Part shown: positions 44,663 through 56,444 of the stretch, piece by piece
Layout: each line of letters starts with the position of its first letter
Position numbering within the stretch: position 1 is the stretch's first letter
NCBI GenBank assembly: GCA_024291935.2
Contig: CM044318.1
Coordinates: 86,254,001 to 86,318,000, forward strand
DNA length: 64,000 nt
Direction of reading: 5' to 3'
From: Okapia johnstoni
Taxonomy: Eukaryota; Chordata; Mammalia; Artiodactyla; Giraffidae
Notes under the pieces: generated by a model
What the model saw: the letters and a program-made list of their open reading frames with translations, nothing else
Told to the model about the DNA's origin: nothing
Database searches by the model: none
Made by a program: the position numbers and the translations under genes

Positions 44663-45779
44663 GTGAGTAGATGATGGATGTGATTTGAACCATAGCAATC
44701 TGGCTCCAGAAACAACTTGCCTGCTGAACTGTCCTGTCTCCAAACCCATGCAGACCAGAGCTGCAGGCAGGCACCTGCAGAGGTCCTCACTCACCTGGAC
44801 TTGTGATACCTTGGACAGGATGGTGTTAGAACTACCCCTGGTCGGACTTGTGGAAAGTTGAAACTAGACATGAGCATGTAAACAACTGAGTTACTACACT
44901 TAGAAGAAAACAGACGTGATTATAACTTGTTTCTATGGTGGTTTTTGGTTCGCGAGGAAATCTTGCATGTGATTTGCTTCTCTGTGTCCAACCTGGGCTT
45001 CGAGCTTTGCTGGAGAAAGTCTTCAGCTCGGTGCTTCCCTAGTCGCCCAGCTCCCGGCACGGGTGGACGTTACTTGTCTGTCTGTGTTCTTTTCCGATTC
45101 CATCCACCAGCGATCCTAGTGCTAGCATGTGGCTGACCAATTCCGTGGAGGACGGCCGTGAAACGGTGCTCCTCTTTTCCAAGCACCGTCTTCAGTGTGT
45201 GTTGCCACCTGTTTCCTGTTTCCCCTCCTGCAGCGAACCCAGCTTGAGCTCCAGTCTCACTACTCCTCGCCTGCAGGAGGCCCCGGGCAGCCTTGGGGGG
45301 AGAAGCCTGGTCCAGGCTGGCCCACCCACAGCCAGCCCCGGGCTCTGTGTCCACTGGTGTGTGAGGCTGGAAGGGGGCAGCGTCCTCAGCCGCCTGCTGC
45401 TGTCAGCATGGTTCGCAGGTTGTGGCTGCCTCTCTGACACCTGCCCTCTGAAAGGCGGGTGTCCACTGCTGCCCGCTGGCAGGTAGATGCCTCTGTGAAA
45501 AGTGTGGGGGTGCCCTTAGGGCCTCCCCATCCCCCTTCCATGTCTTGGAGAACCTCCTCCCTCCGCCCTCCCCCTGCCTCGGAGCCGCACACTCCTTACC
45601 TCCCCTTGCCCAGTGGGCTATCCACTTGGGTGAGGCTCGTAAGATGGCAGAGCCCAGCCCGTCACCCAGCGTGCACTCACCAGGAGAGGCGGCCCAGGGC
45701 TCCACTGACCCCCGCTCTCCTCTCTGCTGCTGTCCCTGTTCAAGGAGGAGCAGGAGGCAGTTAACCAGCGTTTAGAAAA
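44663..45779. other. Unique, GC-rich DNA to the right
   Basis: No repeat or exon is recognised. 45120-45720 is GC-rich with overlapping frames on both strands. Confidence 0.5.
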
Positions 45780-45885
45780 GCCACTCCAGTATCCTGCCTG
45801 GAAAATCCTATGGACAGAGGAGCCTGGTGGGCTACAGTGCATTGGGTCGCAAAGAGTTGGACACGACTGAGCAACTTTACTTCTT
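45780..45885 (+). mobile_element. Bov-tA/Bov-A SINE, 3' part only
   Basis: Begins abruptly at CCACTCCAGTATCCTGCCTG and continues to the normal tail, TTGGACACGACTGAGCAAC. The tRNA-like head is absent, consistent with 5' truncation on insertion. Confidence 0.9.
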
Positions 45886-46649
45886 CAACCTTTGTTTATG
45901 TCATGAGCCAGCATCTCTTTAAGCCTTTGCCTGGGGGCCAAAAGGAGCCCCCGTGCCCTTAGGCAGAGGGCACAAGTCTCAACCCTCCCTGGCCACCTCT
46001 GGGCTGCAGTGTCTGTGGCCTGGGCAGGGGAGGGGGCTGAGCAGGGCTGCAGGCTCACTTCCTAGAGGGGGTTGAGGGCCTGCTGGCTCGCAGGTGTTAG
46101 TACTGCTCGTGGGATGTGAAGCTTCCCGAGTCCTTGATGTGTCTCTCTCCTCAGCTCTGGTTCTGAGACAGAATTTAAGACAACAGGTGATGTTGCACTC
46201 ATCCTCCTACAAATTCTGTGCCCCGCAGCCCCTGCGGACCCCTCGTCTCCAGTGGGGGACCAGGCGACCTCCCTCCCCACTCCCTCCCACTGCCATCTCC
46301 TCTGGATCTTTGTTCCACTTACTCCTTCCTCCTCCTCCTTGCCCGTCATCATCACTGTGACTCATCACACTTCCGTTGTTTCATGCTGCCTGAACAATTG
46401 GAAAATTGTCAGTGTTTTTCAACTTGGAGAAGCTAATGCATCTTGTGTGGACCAGGAATGCTGCCAGCTGTGTTCGTAAACCAGGGGTGTGGTGGCCATC
46501 AAGCCAGCGGCCACTGCAGCCTCCGCCCGATGGTGCACCCTTGGGGGGGGTTCAGGGTGGAGAAAAGCGGGACTCTGGCCCTGTCTCGCTAAGGTGCATT
46601 TCAGAGGCATGATTTCAGTGAGCCCAGACTCTTGCATCTTGCCATCCAC
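45886..46649. other. Unique DNA, no gene recognised
   Basis: No repeat or exon is recognised. Confidence 0.5.
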
Positions 46650-47834
46650 AGAAAAGCACTAAGTTCATTAACTGAAGATGTCTGGCTTTTCCTTAATTAA
46701 CAGTAATCTTCTGATGTTCCAACTGCCTGATTTTTGTTGGAAGAAAAAAGCCCTGTGTATCCTGGCTCCTCCCTCATCTCCTTGGAGCAGCCCCTCAGAG
46801 CAATCTTAGAGGCTTCCTCCCAGGCTTAAGTTCTCAATGTATCTGATGAATAGGGCATGACTCTCAACTTTTACATTGTGTAGTTTTTAGCTTGACAGCT
46901 GATATGTGAAAGACTTCGGTTAAACTTTTATGGGACTAGAGGATTTTTAATTAATCAAAAACATTGTCTGATTTATTCAGTCGTTATTAGACTATATAAA
47001 TTTTCATTTTCTTTTGCATCAGTTTTGTCCCCTCCTACATCTAGAATTTTCATGGCTCTTTGATCATATTTTGTTAGACTCCCTAAACATGGGACTCAGC
47101 CAGGCTGGCCTGTTAGCTTTCCTTCTGCCTGTGTGCAAGTGTTTCTGTATTGGTTTTCCTGTTATCCTTTTACACAGTAAAGGGTCAGCTTTGTGTTCAA
47201 TCACTGGGCTTCAATAAACGGAAATATTGTATTTTCCAGGGCTGTTAAAAAGTGGACCTTTGTGAAGAAAGAAAGCTCTCACATACTGTCTAAATTCTTA
47301 GAAAGAAAAAAAAAATAAATTCTTAGAAAGATTGGCTTTTTAGAGATTTGTTTCTTCTAAAAAAGAAAAGTTACCGCATTAGTACATTTAAAGTGGGAAT
47401 ATATTTAAATGATTACAACCAGATGCATTTGCAAACCTTTCAAGAGCAATAGTTCCATCAAGAAAGTGCTTAAATAAAAAACAAATTATTGCAATTTTCA
47501 GGTTGAGTAATAAAGTGTGTGTAATTGCAGCAGCTAATATATGCATTTAATGAAGTATATCTATCTTCCTAAAGGAGTGCCACCAATCAATTTGTGATGA
47601 AGTCAGTGTAATGAGGAAACAAACACAGTTCCATATGGTTTAAAATCCCCACGTGTCTAATAGTGCCTTACGTTAATCAGAAAATAGTTAGAGTCATCTG
47701 TTTGCCCATTTCTGTGCTAAGTCTCATGGGATTTGTTACCAGTAGAGTCCCCTTGTGTCCCCAGGGGGCTGGCAGTCAGGTAGGGGAAGGGAGGCTGGCA
47801 TCCACAGAGCTGACATCGCACAACTTGTCCTGTG
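46650..47834. other. AT-rich unique DNA resembling a conserved non-coding block
   Basis: About 1.2 kb without recognised repeats, in contrast to its surroundings. It contains dense AT-type factor cores: ATGCATTTAATGAAG near 47541, GTAATTGCAGC near 47520, TTGATGGAACT-like elements near 47450, CCATATGG near 47630 and TTAATCAG near 47673. Clusters like this are common in developmental enhancers. There is no open frame. A 16-bp direct repeat around an A9 tract is noted separately. Confidence 0.4.
47291..47331. repeat. 16-bp direct repeat flanking A9
   Basis: TAAATTCTTAGAAAGA occurs at 47291-47306 and again, identical, at 47316-47331, with only nine A's between. The structure equals a target-site duplication around a bare poly-A tail. 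Simple slippage duplication is an alternative. Confidence 0.8.
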
Positions 47835-48000
47835 GTTGGGACTGAGGGCTTTGGACTCAGACAGTTCCAGCTTTAAATTCTAGTTTCCTTTATAAGATGG
47901 ATGATTTGAAGACATTTCCTAAACTTTCTGAATTTTAATTTCCCATAATTTAAATGGGAATAATAATAGGGACAATAATCACATCTACAGGCGAGAGTCA
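47835..48000 (+). mobile_element. MIR SINE (ancient)
   Basis: GGGCTTTGGACTCAGACAGT, then TTTCCCATAATTTAAATGGG and AATAATAATAGGGACAATAA, follow the MIR core and 3' half on the plus strand. It ends just before the GAT/GGT array. Confidence 0.75.
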
Positions 48001-48021
48001 TTGGTAGCCTTTTAAAGGGAA

Positions 48022-48486
48022 ACGTTCATTGTGATGATGAGAGTGGTAATGATGATGATAGTGATGATGATCACGATGATGGTGGTGATGATGGTGATGG
48101 TGGTGATGATGGTGACCGTGATGGTGATGATGGTGATCGTGATGGTGATGGTGGTGGTGATGATGATGGTGGTGGTGATGATGGTGATTTTGATGATGGT
48201 GGTGGTGATGGTGGTGATGATGGTGACAGTGATGAAGGTGATGGTGATGGTGGTGTTGATGATGGTGGTGATAGTGATGATGATCATGGTGATGATGGTG
48301 ATGGTGATGATGGTGATGATGGTGATGATATTGATGGTGATGATGATGTTGATGGTGATGATGATGATGGTAATGGTGATGATGATGGTGATGATGGTGA
48401 TGAAGGTGATAGCGATGATGATGATGGTGATGGTGGTGGAGGTGGTGGCAGTGATGGTGGTGATGATAGACTGATGGTGGTGATAG
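48022..48486. repeat. 460-bp GAT/GGT compound trinucleotide array
   Basis: The plus strand is built of GATGAT, GGTGAT and GGTGGT units with very few C's. Interruptions such as ACCGTG, ACAGTG and GTTGAT break it into blocks. Most units are 3 bp, so frames stay open. The plus strand gives methionine/valine runs (48031-48474) and the minus strand histidine runs (47998-48495, 165 codons). Neither is a credible protein. The array begins next to a MIR 3' end. Confidence 0.97.
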
Positions 48487-50239
48487 TGAAACCAACCAGT
48501 TATTTAACTGTTATTTGATGCTGCTAATCAATGACTTGGAATCTTCCAGACTGCAGACTTAGTTGAGGAAGGTAAGGTGACACTTGAGGAAGGATTTAAT
48601 GGTTTATCAGAGTCAAAATGGAAGGCAAAGGGGTATTTTATGCTTTATTGGTTCAGATCTTAACTTGATCTAGTCCCCTAACTTGATTTTCAGGTTGGTT
48701 AGTTTAGTTAGATAGCTATTAGGACAGTTTTTATAACATTAGAAGCTCAATTTTCTAGAATTGTGTCTGTAACCTAATATGTCAAGTTCATGAGCTATCT
48801 CAGAACAGTGTTCAGAATTACTTTAAAAAATATGTTTCCAAATATTTCAGGTTTTGACTTGCATTTTTCATAAAGAAAGTTATGGGTCAAGGAGACCCAG
48901 ACCCTTCTCTCATCCATTTCTACTACAGGCCTGCCTGCCTCCAGACCTCTCCCAAAACTTTCAGGGGATCTCCATGTAGCCTGCTGGGCACATCTCTAAT
49001 CCTTTTAATTTTCTCCTTCACCTGACTTGGCCTCAGAGACTCCAGCCAGGAGAGCAGAGGGAGGCTGCGGGAGAGATGTCGAGAGAGAGCTGTTTGTCCT
49101 TGGCCAGCAAGAGGAGGCCAAATTCAGGCAGCGCCTCTTATCAGGTCTGCGTGTGCATCTGATGGTCTGTGGACGTAGGAGTGCCCGATCTCCTGCCTGG
49201 TTAACGTGAGACACTGGCCCTCGCAGACTTCCTGCTGAATGGAGCCATCACGGCATCCAGGCCATCCCAGGCGGTGGCTGCATCGAGCAGGACGCTCGCC
49301 CCCACCGTGGTGCCTGCAGAGTCAAGGACTTCTAGTGGGATGGGCTGATGCTTCAGGGCCAGGTTGCTCCTCAGAGCTGGCCCGCCCCCACTGAAGGCTG
49401 TGGGTCCTGCCTCTTTGCTGAGGTGAACTGAAAGCACAACTCAGGGTCTTCACCGCCCCCTTGCCCTGCACTGCGCCTCCCCCACTGCCTCCAGCTGCTG
49501 TCACTCATCCCTGCCCACAGCTCCCTGTTATTATCCTTAGCCAGTCCCTTTCTTCCAGTGCATTTCCAGATTCCTCCAGAATCCCAGAGCCGTTTTCAGT
49601 AATAAGAAGGAAGAGTTGATTTTGCTTGCTGGCTGGGTCCTAGGCACCATCTTTGAATCTTTCACCATTTTGACTTTCAATAGAGTACTGCACCCACCAC
49701 AGTCCTTGAGATTCAGAGAAATTCTGGGTCATTGAGGCTCCCCGAGTAACTGTGTGGAGAAGTGAGCCAGCGCCTGACTTCTGCCTTCCACTGTGGACAT
49801 TTCTGACATGCGGGGATGGAAGCGTTTGCTGCTGTGCACATCTGAGGCTGCTGTGGAAGGCAAAGCCATCGCGAATCCAAAATGTGTTATCCAAGGTCGA
49901 CCTCGAGATCATTCAAGGCATCTGGTATTGCTTGTAGCTTGACGAAAGGGTGAGTGACACCCAGGAGACCCATAATCAAAGGTTCCCTGAACGCGATCCA
50001 GTGCATCGTTTCACATTCATGACGTCTCCATTATCGGTTTCGGCAGCACGTGAGAACCCGTGCAGCATGGGGCGGGGGTTGATGGGGCTCTGTTGACCGA
50101 GGGTAACTGAGCGACATCCTCATGGGAGCCGGGCAGACAGGCTGGGGAGAGCTGAGTGCTGGACACGCACAGCATCGGAGGTTCTCCCAGGGAAAAGGGG
50201 CAGCCGAGGAGCGTTCGAGAGTAAGGGTGGGTACGCTTT
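48487..50239. other. Unique DNA, no gene recognised
   Basis: AT-rich to about 48900, GC-rich at 49000-49520, then mixed. No repeat or exon is recognised. Confidence 0.5.
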
Positions 50240-50940
50240 ATGATGGAATTAGATCTATAGCATAGATGATGTGTAAAAGTAACACTAATGAAGCAAAGTC
50301 TCATGTGCCCACCACCCGAGTTATGAGAGAGAACGTGAGTGACTCTCTGAAGCCCACTGTGCCCCTCACAGCGTCCTCCTCCCTTCCTGTCTGGGATCGT
50401 GGCCAAGTCCAGCTTTGTGGTCACTATCCTCGCTTCTCTTGATGTTTTATTACACGTCTTGTTGTTGTTCAGTCGCTCAATCGTGTCCGACTTTTTGTGA
50501 CCCCACGGACTCAGCAGACCAGGCTTCCTGTCCTTCACTATTACGTGTGCAGCAATCCCTCAGTAATACTTTACTTACTTTTTTCCAGAATTGTGGACTT
50601 TAATTGTAATCATGCTGTGTGCATTTTTCTGCAGTTTTCCTCCTTACTAAATGTTATGTTTGTGAGATCCATCCATGGCAACGAATGGAGAGAATCTTAG
50701 TGCGTTCAGTTTTACTGCTTTACAGCATTCTGGTAAATGGTGCTGGGATTATTTATCCAATCTGTTGTCAGGGGCTTATGTTCAGACTTTCTCTGTTACA
50801 AAATACTGCTGTAAATATTTTTGAATTTGTCTCCTGGTACGTAAAAGCAGACATTTCGTATATACATGCTTTTATGTATATTCATATACATATTTTTTTT
50901 CAGGGCATGAGTTATGTACTTCTTTCCAGTTAATGAAATA
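50240..50940 (-). mobile_element. Old L1 fragment, split by a BovB tail
   Basis: The complement of an old L1 3' region is suggested by the GTGTGCATTTTTCTGCAGTT, GAGATCCATCCATGGCAACG and CAGCATTCTGGTAAATGGTG phrases (50615-50745). The left part (50240-50460) is less certain. A short BovB-type tail lies at 50463-50541. Confidence 0.6.
50463..50541 (-). mobile_element. Very short BovB 3' tail
   Basis: TTGTTCAGTCGCTCAATCGT through CAGGCTTCCTGTCCTTCAC is the last ~75 bp of BovB on the minus strand. Flanks TTATTACACGT and CTATTACGTGT look like a decayed target duplication, so this is an extremely 5'-truncated insertion rather than a deletion remnant. Confidence 0.8.
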
Positions 50941-51745
50941 ATACCGACTGATATCCATTTTTACCTTCATCTCTATTGAGATATGATTGACATATAACTT
51001 TGGGTGAGTTTAAGGTGTACAAAATGTTGATTTGATACATTTATGTTCTGCAAAATGATGCCATGGTTATAGTTAACACCTTCGCCATGTCACATAATTA
51101 CCATTTCTTTTTGGTGGTGAGAACATTTCAGATGCACTTTCTTAGCAACTTTCAAGTGTGTAACACAGTTCTATTAACTGTGATCACCATGTTGTACATT
51201 AGATCCCCAGAACTTACTCTGCTTTCAAAGCAATTACACTCCCACCAAAAACTCAATTTCTCCCACTTCCTGTTAGGAGTTGCTACTGTAAGATTTCTTC
51301 ATTTCTTCTCAACTGACAGGTATGAAGTGTGTCTCATTGTGGTTCTAGCCACCATTTCCAGATTATTAGTGAAGCTAAGAATCTTTTTATATATTTGTGA
51401 AACTTGCATTCAATTTTTCTATTGAATTAATTGTGTGTGTGTTTTAAAAATTGATTTGAAATTTTTTTACATATTCTGGATACTAACCTTTTGTTGTTTT
51501 TAAATGTTTCTAATCTAGATCACCGTGTAATTTATGGTCTGTTTTATGAACAGATATTTTTTATTTTAACACAATCAAATTGATCCATTTTCCCTTTATG
51601 TTTGTGCCTCTTTCTCATGTTTAAAAATCATGTCCTACAACAAATTCATAAAGATGTTTTCCTAATTTTCTTCTTAAGGTGTTGTAGTTTCATTTTTCTC
51701 ATATAAATTTATAATCTTAAGGAAATAGCCCTTAACAAAGGTTAG
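50941..51745 (-). mobile_element. L1 LINE 3' part
   Basis: The complement of an L1M-type 3' UTR and late ORF2. TATTGAGATATGATTGACAT is near 50975, GTTTAAGGTGTACAAAATGT near 51008, ACATATTCTGGATACTAACC near 51468 and ATTTATGGTCTGTTTTATGA near 51530. Frames are broken. Confidence 0.82.
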
Positions 51746-51879
51746 TGTGGTTCAGTTTGCAGCATATAACTATATAATATATTCATTACATATTGTATAT
51801 TATTTCATAATACAAATAAGCCACAGTTTTTCTACTGGCAGACGTAAGTTTATTTCTAGTTTAGGACTGGTATTTTTTT

Positions 51880-52835
51880 TAGGGCTTATTTTATTATTTT
51901 TAAATTGAATTACAGTTGATTTATAGTGTTTTGTTAGTTTCAGGTATACAGCACAAGCATTAGTTATACAAACCTATATATTCATTCATATGTATGAATG
52001 AATATATATATATCAGTTACACAAACCTATATATTCATTTTCAGATTCATTTCTCTTACAGATGATTATAGAATATTGAGTATAGTTCCCTGCGCTGTGC
52101 ATTAGGTCCCTGTTGCTTATCAGGACTATGTTGAATAATGTCGCAGTCACATCCTTATACCTGTTTTTGTGGTTCGTGTACTTATATGTTTATAGGGAAC
52201 ATACCCAGGAGTGAAATTCTTGGATCGTAGAGCACTGTATGTTCAACTTTAGCAGATGATACCAAGTGGTTTTCTCAGGTGCTTATAACAATTTAAATCC
52301 CTTCCAACAGTGTGTGAGAATTCCCATTTTTCCAAGTGCTCACAAACATTCGGTATTATTGTCAGTTTAATTTTTCCCTGCCTTCATGATGACTTTTAAT
52401 GAACACATGTTCATAATTTTAATGTAGACAAGCTTTCAATCCTATTCTTTCTGTTAATGGTTTTTATTTGTTGTTTAAGAGAATTTTCCCCAATTCAAGT
52501 CATAAAGATAGTCTCTCATTTGGTCTTCTAGAAGTTTTACTGTTTTCACACTTAGGTTTACATTCCAATCAACCCTGCATCACTGATTGAAAATACACCT
52601 TTTCTCACTTCTCTCTGTGTCACTTTATTGTATCTGTGGTGTGCGTGGGACTGGGTATGTCTGGGACTATTTCTTAACTCTCTCCTCTCTCCCTCTGGTC
52701 TGTGTGTATTTGTCTGTGTTATGTGCTTTTGCTTTAGAGTCAGTCTTGAGATCAATTAGAGCGAGTCCTCCCAACTTGTTTGTATTTTTATAATGGGTTA
52801 TTTCTATGGATTTTTAAATGATATTTGTTTTTTAA
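51880..52835 (-). mobile_element. L1 LINE 3' end and ORF2 part
   Basis: Starts with a T-rich run and GAATTACAGTTGATTTATAG near 51906, the complement of an L1 3' end. It continues through GAGTATAGTTCCCTGCGCTG near 52078 to the ORF2-side phrases near 52200-52560. A near-duplicate ACAAACCTATATATTCATT occurs at 51968 and 52020 around an AT microsatellite. Confidence 0.8.
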
Positions 52836-52839
52836 ATTG

Positions 52840-53053
52840 AAAATGTGAAAGTGTTAGTTACTCAGTTGTGTCCGACTCATTGTGATTCTGTGGACTGTAG
52901 CCCAACGAGGCTCCTCTGTTCACAGGATTGTCCAGGCAAGAATATGGAGTGGGTTGCCATTTCCTTCTCCAGGGGATCTTCCTCACCCAGGGATCTAAAC
53001 TGGGTCTCCCACATTGCAGGCAAACTCTTTACCGACTGAGCCACCAGGGCAAC
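52840..53053 (-). mobile_element. Bov-tA SINE with 11-bp target duplication
   Basis: A minus-strand SINE between TTTTTAAATTG at 52829-52839 and the identical 53054-53064. Tail at the left (AAAGTGTTAGTTACTCAGTTG), head at the right. Inserted into L1-derived DNA. Confidence 0.95.
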
Positions 53054-53064
53054 TTTTTAAATTG

Positions 53065-53430
53065 GAGGATAACTGCTTTACAACGCTGAGTTCGTTTCTT
53101 CTGTACAGTGAAGTGAAGCAGCTATATGTGTACATATATCCTCTCCCTCTTGAACCTCCCTTCTCCTCCACCCCACCCCGCTAGGTCATCACAGAGCACG
53201 GAGCTGAGCCCCCTGTTTCATAGCAGCTTCCCGTGAGCTCCCTGTTTCACCCATGTCGGTGTATTTATGTCAATGCTACTTTCTCAGCTTGTCCCACCCT
53301 CTCCTTCCTTCTCTGTGTCCACAAGTCCATTCTCCATGCTTGCGTCTCTATTCCTACCCTGCAAATAGTTTCATCAATACCATTTTTCTAGATTTCACAT
53401 GAGTCCTTTGGTTTCCATTTTAAATTTAGA
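53065..53430 (-). mobile_element. Ruminant L1 3' UTR fragment
   Basis: The complement of an L1 3' UTR: GATAACTGCTTTACAACGCT near 53069, GCTATATGTGTACATATATC near 53121, GGTCATCACAGAGCACGGAG near 53185 and CTATTCCTACCCTGCAAATA near 53348. Its 3' end coincides with the SINE insertion point. Confidence 0.85.
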
Positions 53431-54618
53431 CTGAGCCTGGGAACCTAAGCAGAATTTGGGATTTTGACTGATATTGTTTTGAATCCAGTGAACATGCTTT
53501 ATTCTTCCCTTTTCTGAGAGTTTCCTTAATTTCTCTTAATATTGTTTTTCCCCTTGCATCGAGATCTTACAGATTATTTGTTAGATTAATTCCTCAATGC
53601 TTGGTATATTTGACACTCTTGTAGGTGGTGTCTTTATAAGCTGTAATTGCTAACTTTGATGGTAGCTAGAAGGATAACTGATTTTCACACATTGAATTTG
53701 CACATGGCTGCTTCTCAGAACTCTCCCACCAACGTTAATGATTCATCTGTCCCTCTCCTGGGTTTTATGGAAACACAACTCCATCATCTGTGGAAAACTG
53801 CTGTTTAATTTCTTGGTCTTCAATTTTTTTCCAAAAATATTTTATAATAATAGAAAAATTGTATCAAGTTAAGGTAGTTTCTACTCTTTCCAGTTGGCTG
53901 AGATTTATTTTTTGCAGAGTCCAGCATGCTGTCAGATGAATTGCTCATCTTCTTGGCCTCTTTCTCTGGAATGGATATGAGCCCCCATGGGAGAGAGGGG
54001 CCTGAACCCAGGACTCACCTCCCTGAGTCAATTTTTTTCCTTCTTGTTGAATACACGGTGTCTTTAATGAATTTTTAAATATATTCCCAGACTGCTGTTT
54101 CCAGAAGTAGAATCCCAGATAATGCTATTTTAAAGTCTCAAATTAGTATTTAAATCATTTTGGAAGAATACAGTGAATGCTTGCTTAAATTTACACAACA
54201 TTTACCATTTTCTTTTCCAACCTCAGAAATTCCTTCTGGAATCATTTTCTTTTCTTCCCATAATATATCCATTAGAAGTTCCCCTTGTGAGGCTATGGGG
54301 TCAGTACCAGATACCTTGTCTGGGGTATCTTCGTTCTGCCCTCCTTCCTGGCGCTTTGCTGGGTTCGCCTCTCTGACTGAGGCAGTGTCCTCCGCGCACT
54401 ATCTTCTGGCCCCCTTGTTGCTGGTGAGCAGACAGCTGCCCGGTGGATCGTCCTCTGCGGTAGCGTTTCCTCCTGTTACCTCTGCCGGCTTTTGAGGTCT
54501 TTGACGTTAATGTGCTCAGATTTCTCTCTGATACGCTGTAGTGTGCACTCGCTGGTGTTCATTGTTTTTGTGATTCTGAGGATTGATCTTTTTTATCTAT
54601 GGAAGCATCTCAGACACG
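53431..54618 (-). mobile_element. L1 ORF2/UTR fragments, decayed
   Basis: 53430-53650 is the complement of the L1 ORF2 segment with TTCCTTAATTTCTCTTAATA and GGTGGTGTCTTTATAAGCTG. 53650-54600 continues in L1-like, T-rich sequence but is harder to align. I am confident of the first part only. Confidence 0.6.
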
Positions 54619-54811
54619 AAAGTGAAAGTTGCTCAGTCATGTCTGACTCTTTGCAACCCCATGGACTATACAGTCCATGGAATTCTCCAGGCCAGAATCC
54701 TGGAGTAGGTAGACTTTCCCTTCTCCAGGGAATCTTCCCAACGCAGGGACTGAACCCAGGTCTCCTGCATGGCAGGCGGATTCTTTACCAGCGGAGCCAC
54801 CAGGGAAGCCC
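54619..54811 (-). mobile_element. Bov-A2/Bov-tA SINE
   Basis: Minus strand, tail AAAGTGAAAGTTGCTCAGTC at the left and head complement CCACCAGGGAAGCC at the right. It includes the family's palindrome CCATGGACTATACAGTCCATGG at 54659-54680, which can form a hairpin. Confidence 0.93.
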
Positions 54812-55320
54812 ATTATACCTTCCGACACTGCCTCTCCCCCAGTCTTTTTATTCCTTTCTGGAACTTCATCACATATGCCAGATTCCTCCAGCTCTCTCAT
54901 CATTTCTTCTGTTCTCCATTCCTTCGTCCCTCTGTGCTGTACTCCTGATACCTTTTTCATACTTGTTTTCCCACTCACCAGTTCTCCCTGAATCTGGTTT
55001 AATCTGCGGCTTAGCCCCATGCATTTTCATTCTACTACATCTTTTAAAGCATTTTCTGTTTATTTTTGAATCTGCATAATCCCTCATCTCTTGTTCTTTG
55101 TTAACATTTTGTGTCTCTCTTTTGTTTGCTCACAGTATATATACTTTCTGTTTTGAATCTAAGAGTCTAATGCCTGAAGGCTTTTTAAATTGGATTCTGC
55201 TATTTCTTACTTCTTCTAATCATTCTTCATGTTCCTTGATTTCCTTGTTTTCTTTTTTGTTGTTTTTAAATTTTTCTCTGTTCAGTTTCTTTCTTTATAT
55301 TTGGGGTTTTGGGAAGAGTA
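54812..55320 (-). mobile_element. Old L1 3' UTR fragment
   Basis: T/C-rich sequence matching the complement of an L1M-type UTR in order: CACCAGTTCTCCCTGAATCT near 54978, GCATTTTCATTCTACTACAT near 55021 and TTTTGAATCTGCATAATCCC near 55063. The right end is gradual. Confidence 0.6.
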
Positions 55321-56444
55321 TTTGGATTTGCTTCCACCAGGAAGCCCAAGGGCTTCTGACTCACTCTCTGGGACCATGTTAACCTGAATGCTCAGCTTGT
55401 TGGGTCACGTGGTGGGTCCCGCAGCTGCAAGCTTGGCCTCAACCCCTCACGCTCCTTGTTCAGCTCCGTCCCTTCCTGCTGGCTCTGCGGGCCCCTCACC
55501 AGGGGGGCATCAGCCTTCCATGTGCTTTGCCATCAGCTCCCCCGTGGTTCTACCTGGGCAGCGGGATGGGCCTGGGCTCCCACCTCCCTGCAAAGCTCAG
55601 GGCTGCAGGAGGCTGGAGCCTGCCCTGCCTGCCTCCACCCAGGGAGCACGGATCCCGTGACAGGCTCCACAGGCTTGACACTCACGTATTTCCGCTTCCA
55701 GGTCGCACTGACCGAGGAAGATTTCTGAGCTGTCCAGTGTGCTGTCTTGCCCCAGACAGAAACCCTCGGATTTATACATGTGGGGGATTCATAGACTTCT
55801 TTGCAACTTTGATGAAACTTATGGATCTTCACTTCAGAAAAATAAGCAAAAGTATATATCAACAATATTTTTCTTAAATTTTAGTGAGTTTCAGGTCATA
55901 GATAAAGAATTTCTGGTGATTTATTGGAGGTAAATACCTTTCTGACTATTGTATAATGATAAAATCATAGGAAACAAGTCAATTATTTGGCATGAAATCT
56001 TATATATATGAATTTATCTAATAATTGGAGATTGCCTCTTTAAATATATAAACTTTGAAATTAATAATTTTTAGAACTCTTTCTAGCGTGGATTGCATAT
56101 TTTTATTCCTTCTTTAAACCATACTTGATCTAATCTTATTATTTCGGGTTTATAATAAGCCTAAAATTATAGAACTTAAGGATTTTTAGAAGGAAACACT
56201 AATCGTACTTGATCATAACCTAAGTGTTGTAAGAGCAATTACAGGTCATCTCAATCTGATGGCTTTTTCCGTCTCTTGGATTCCACTGAATTCACTTGAT
56301 GACTTCACTTCTGATTGGATATCTGTTGACGTTTCCTAAGGAAGCTGGATATTTGGAAAAAACCTCTTCATCCCCTCCAGCCACCTTCTCCCTCTAACGT
56401 TCCTCTGTCGGACTTAGCATTTATATTATCAGGTAGAGTTACTC
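55321..56444. other. Unique DNA, no gene recognised
   Basis: GC-rich at 55390-55720, then AT-rich. No repeat is confidently identified and no exon is supported. Confidence 0.45.

Noticed and set aside
47998..48495. Poly-histidine open frame of 165 codons (minus) and methionine/valine frame (plus)
   Set aside because: Produced entirely by the GAT/GGT trinucleotide array; no unique coding sequence, no start context and no exon signals.
54659..54680. Perfect 22-bp palindrome as an operator or origin element
   Set aside because: It is a normal internal feature of the Bov-A2 SINE family.
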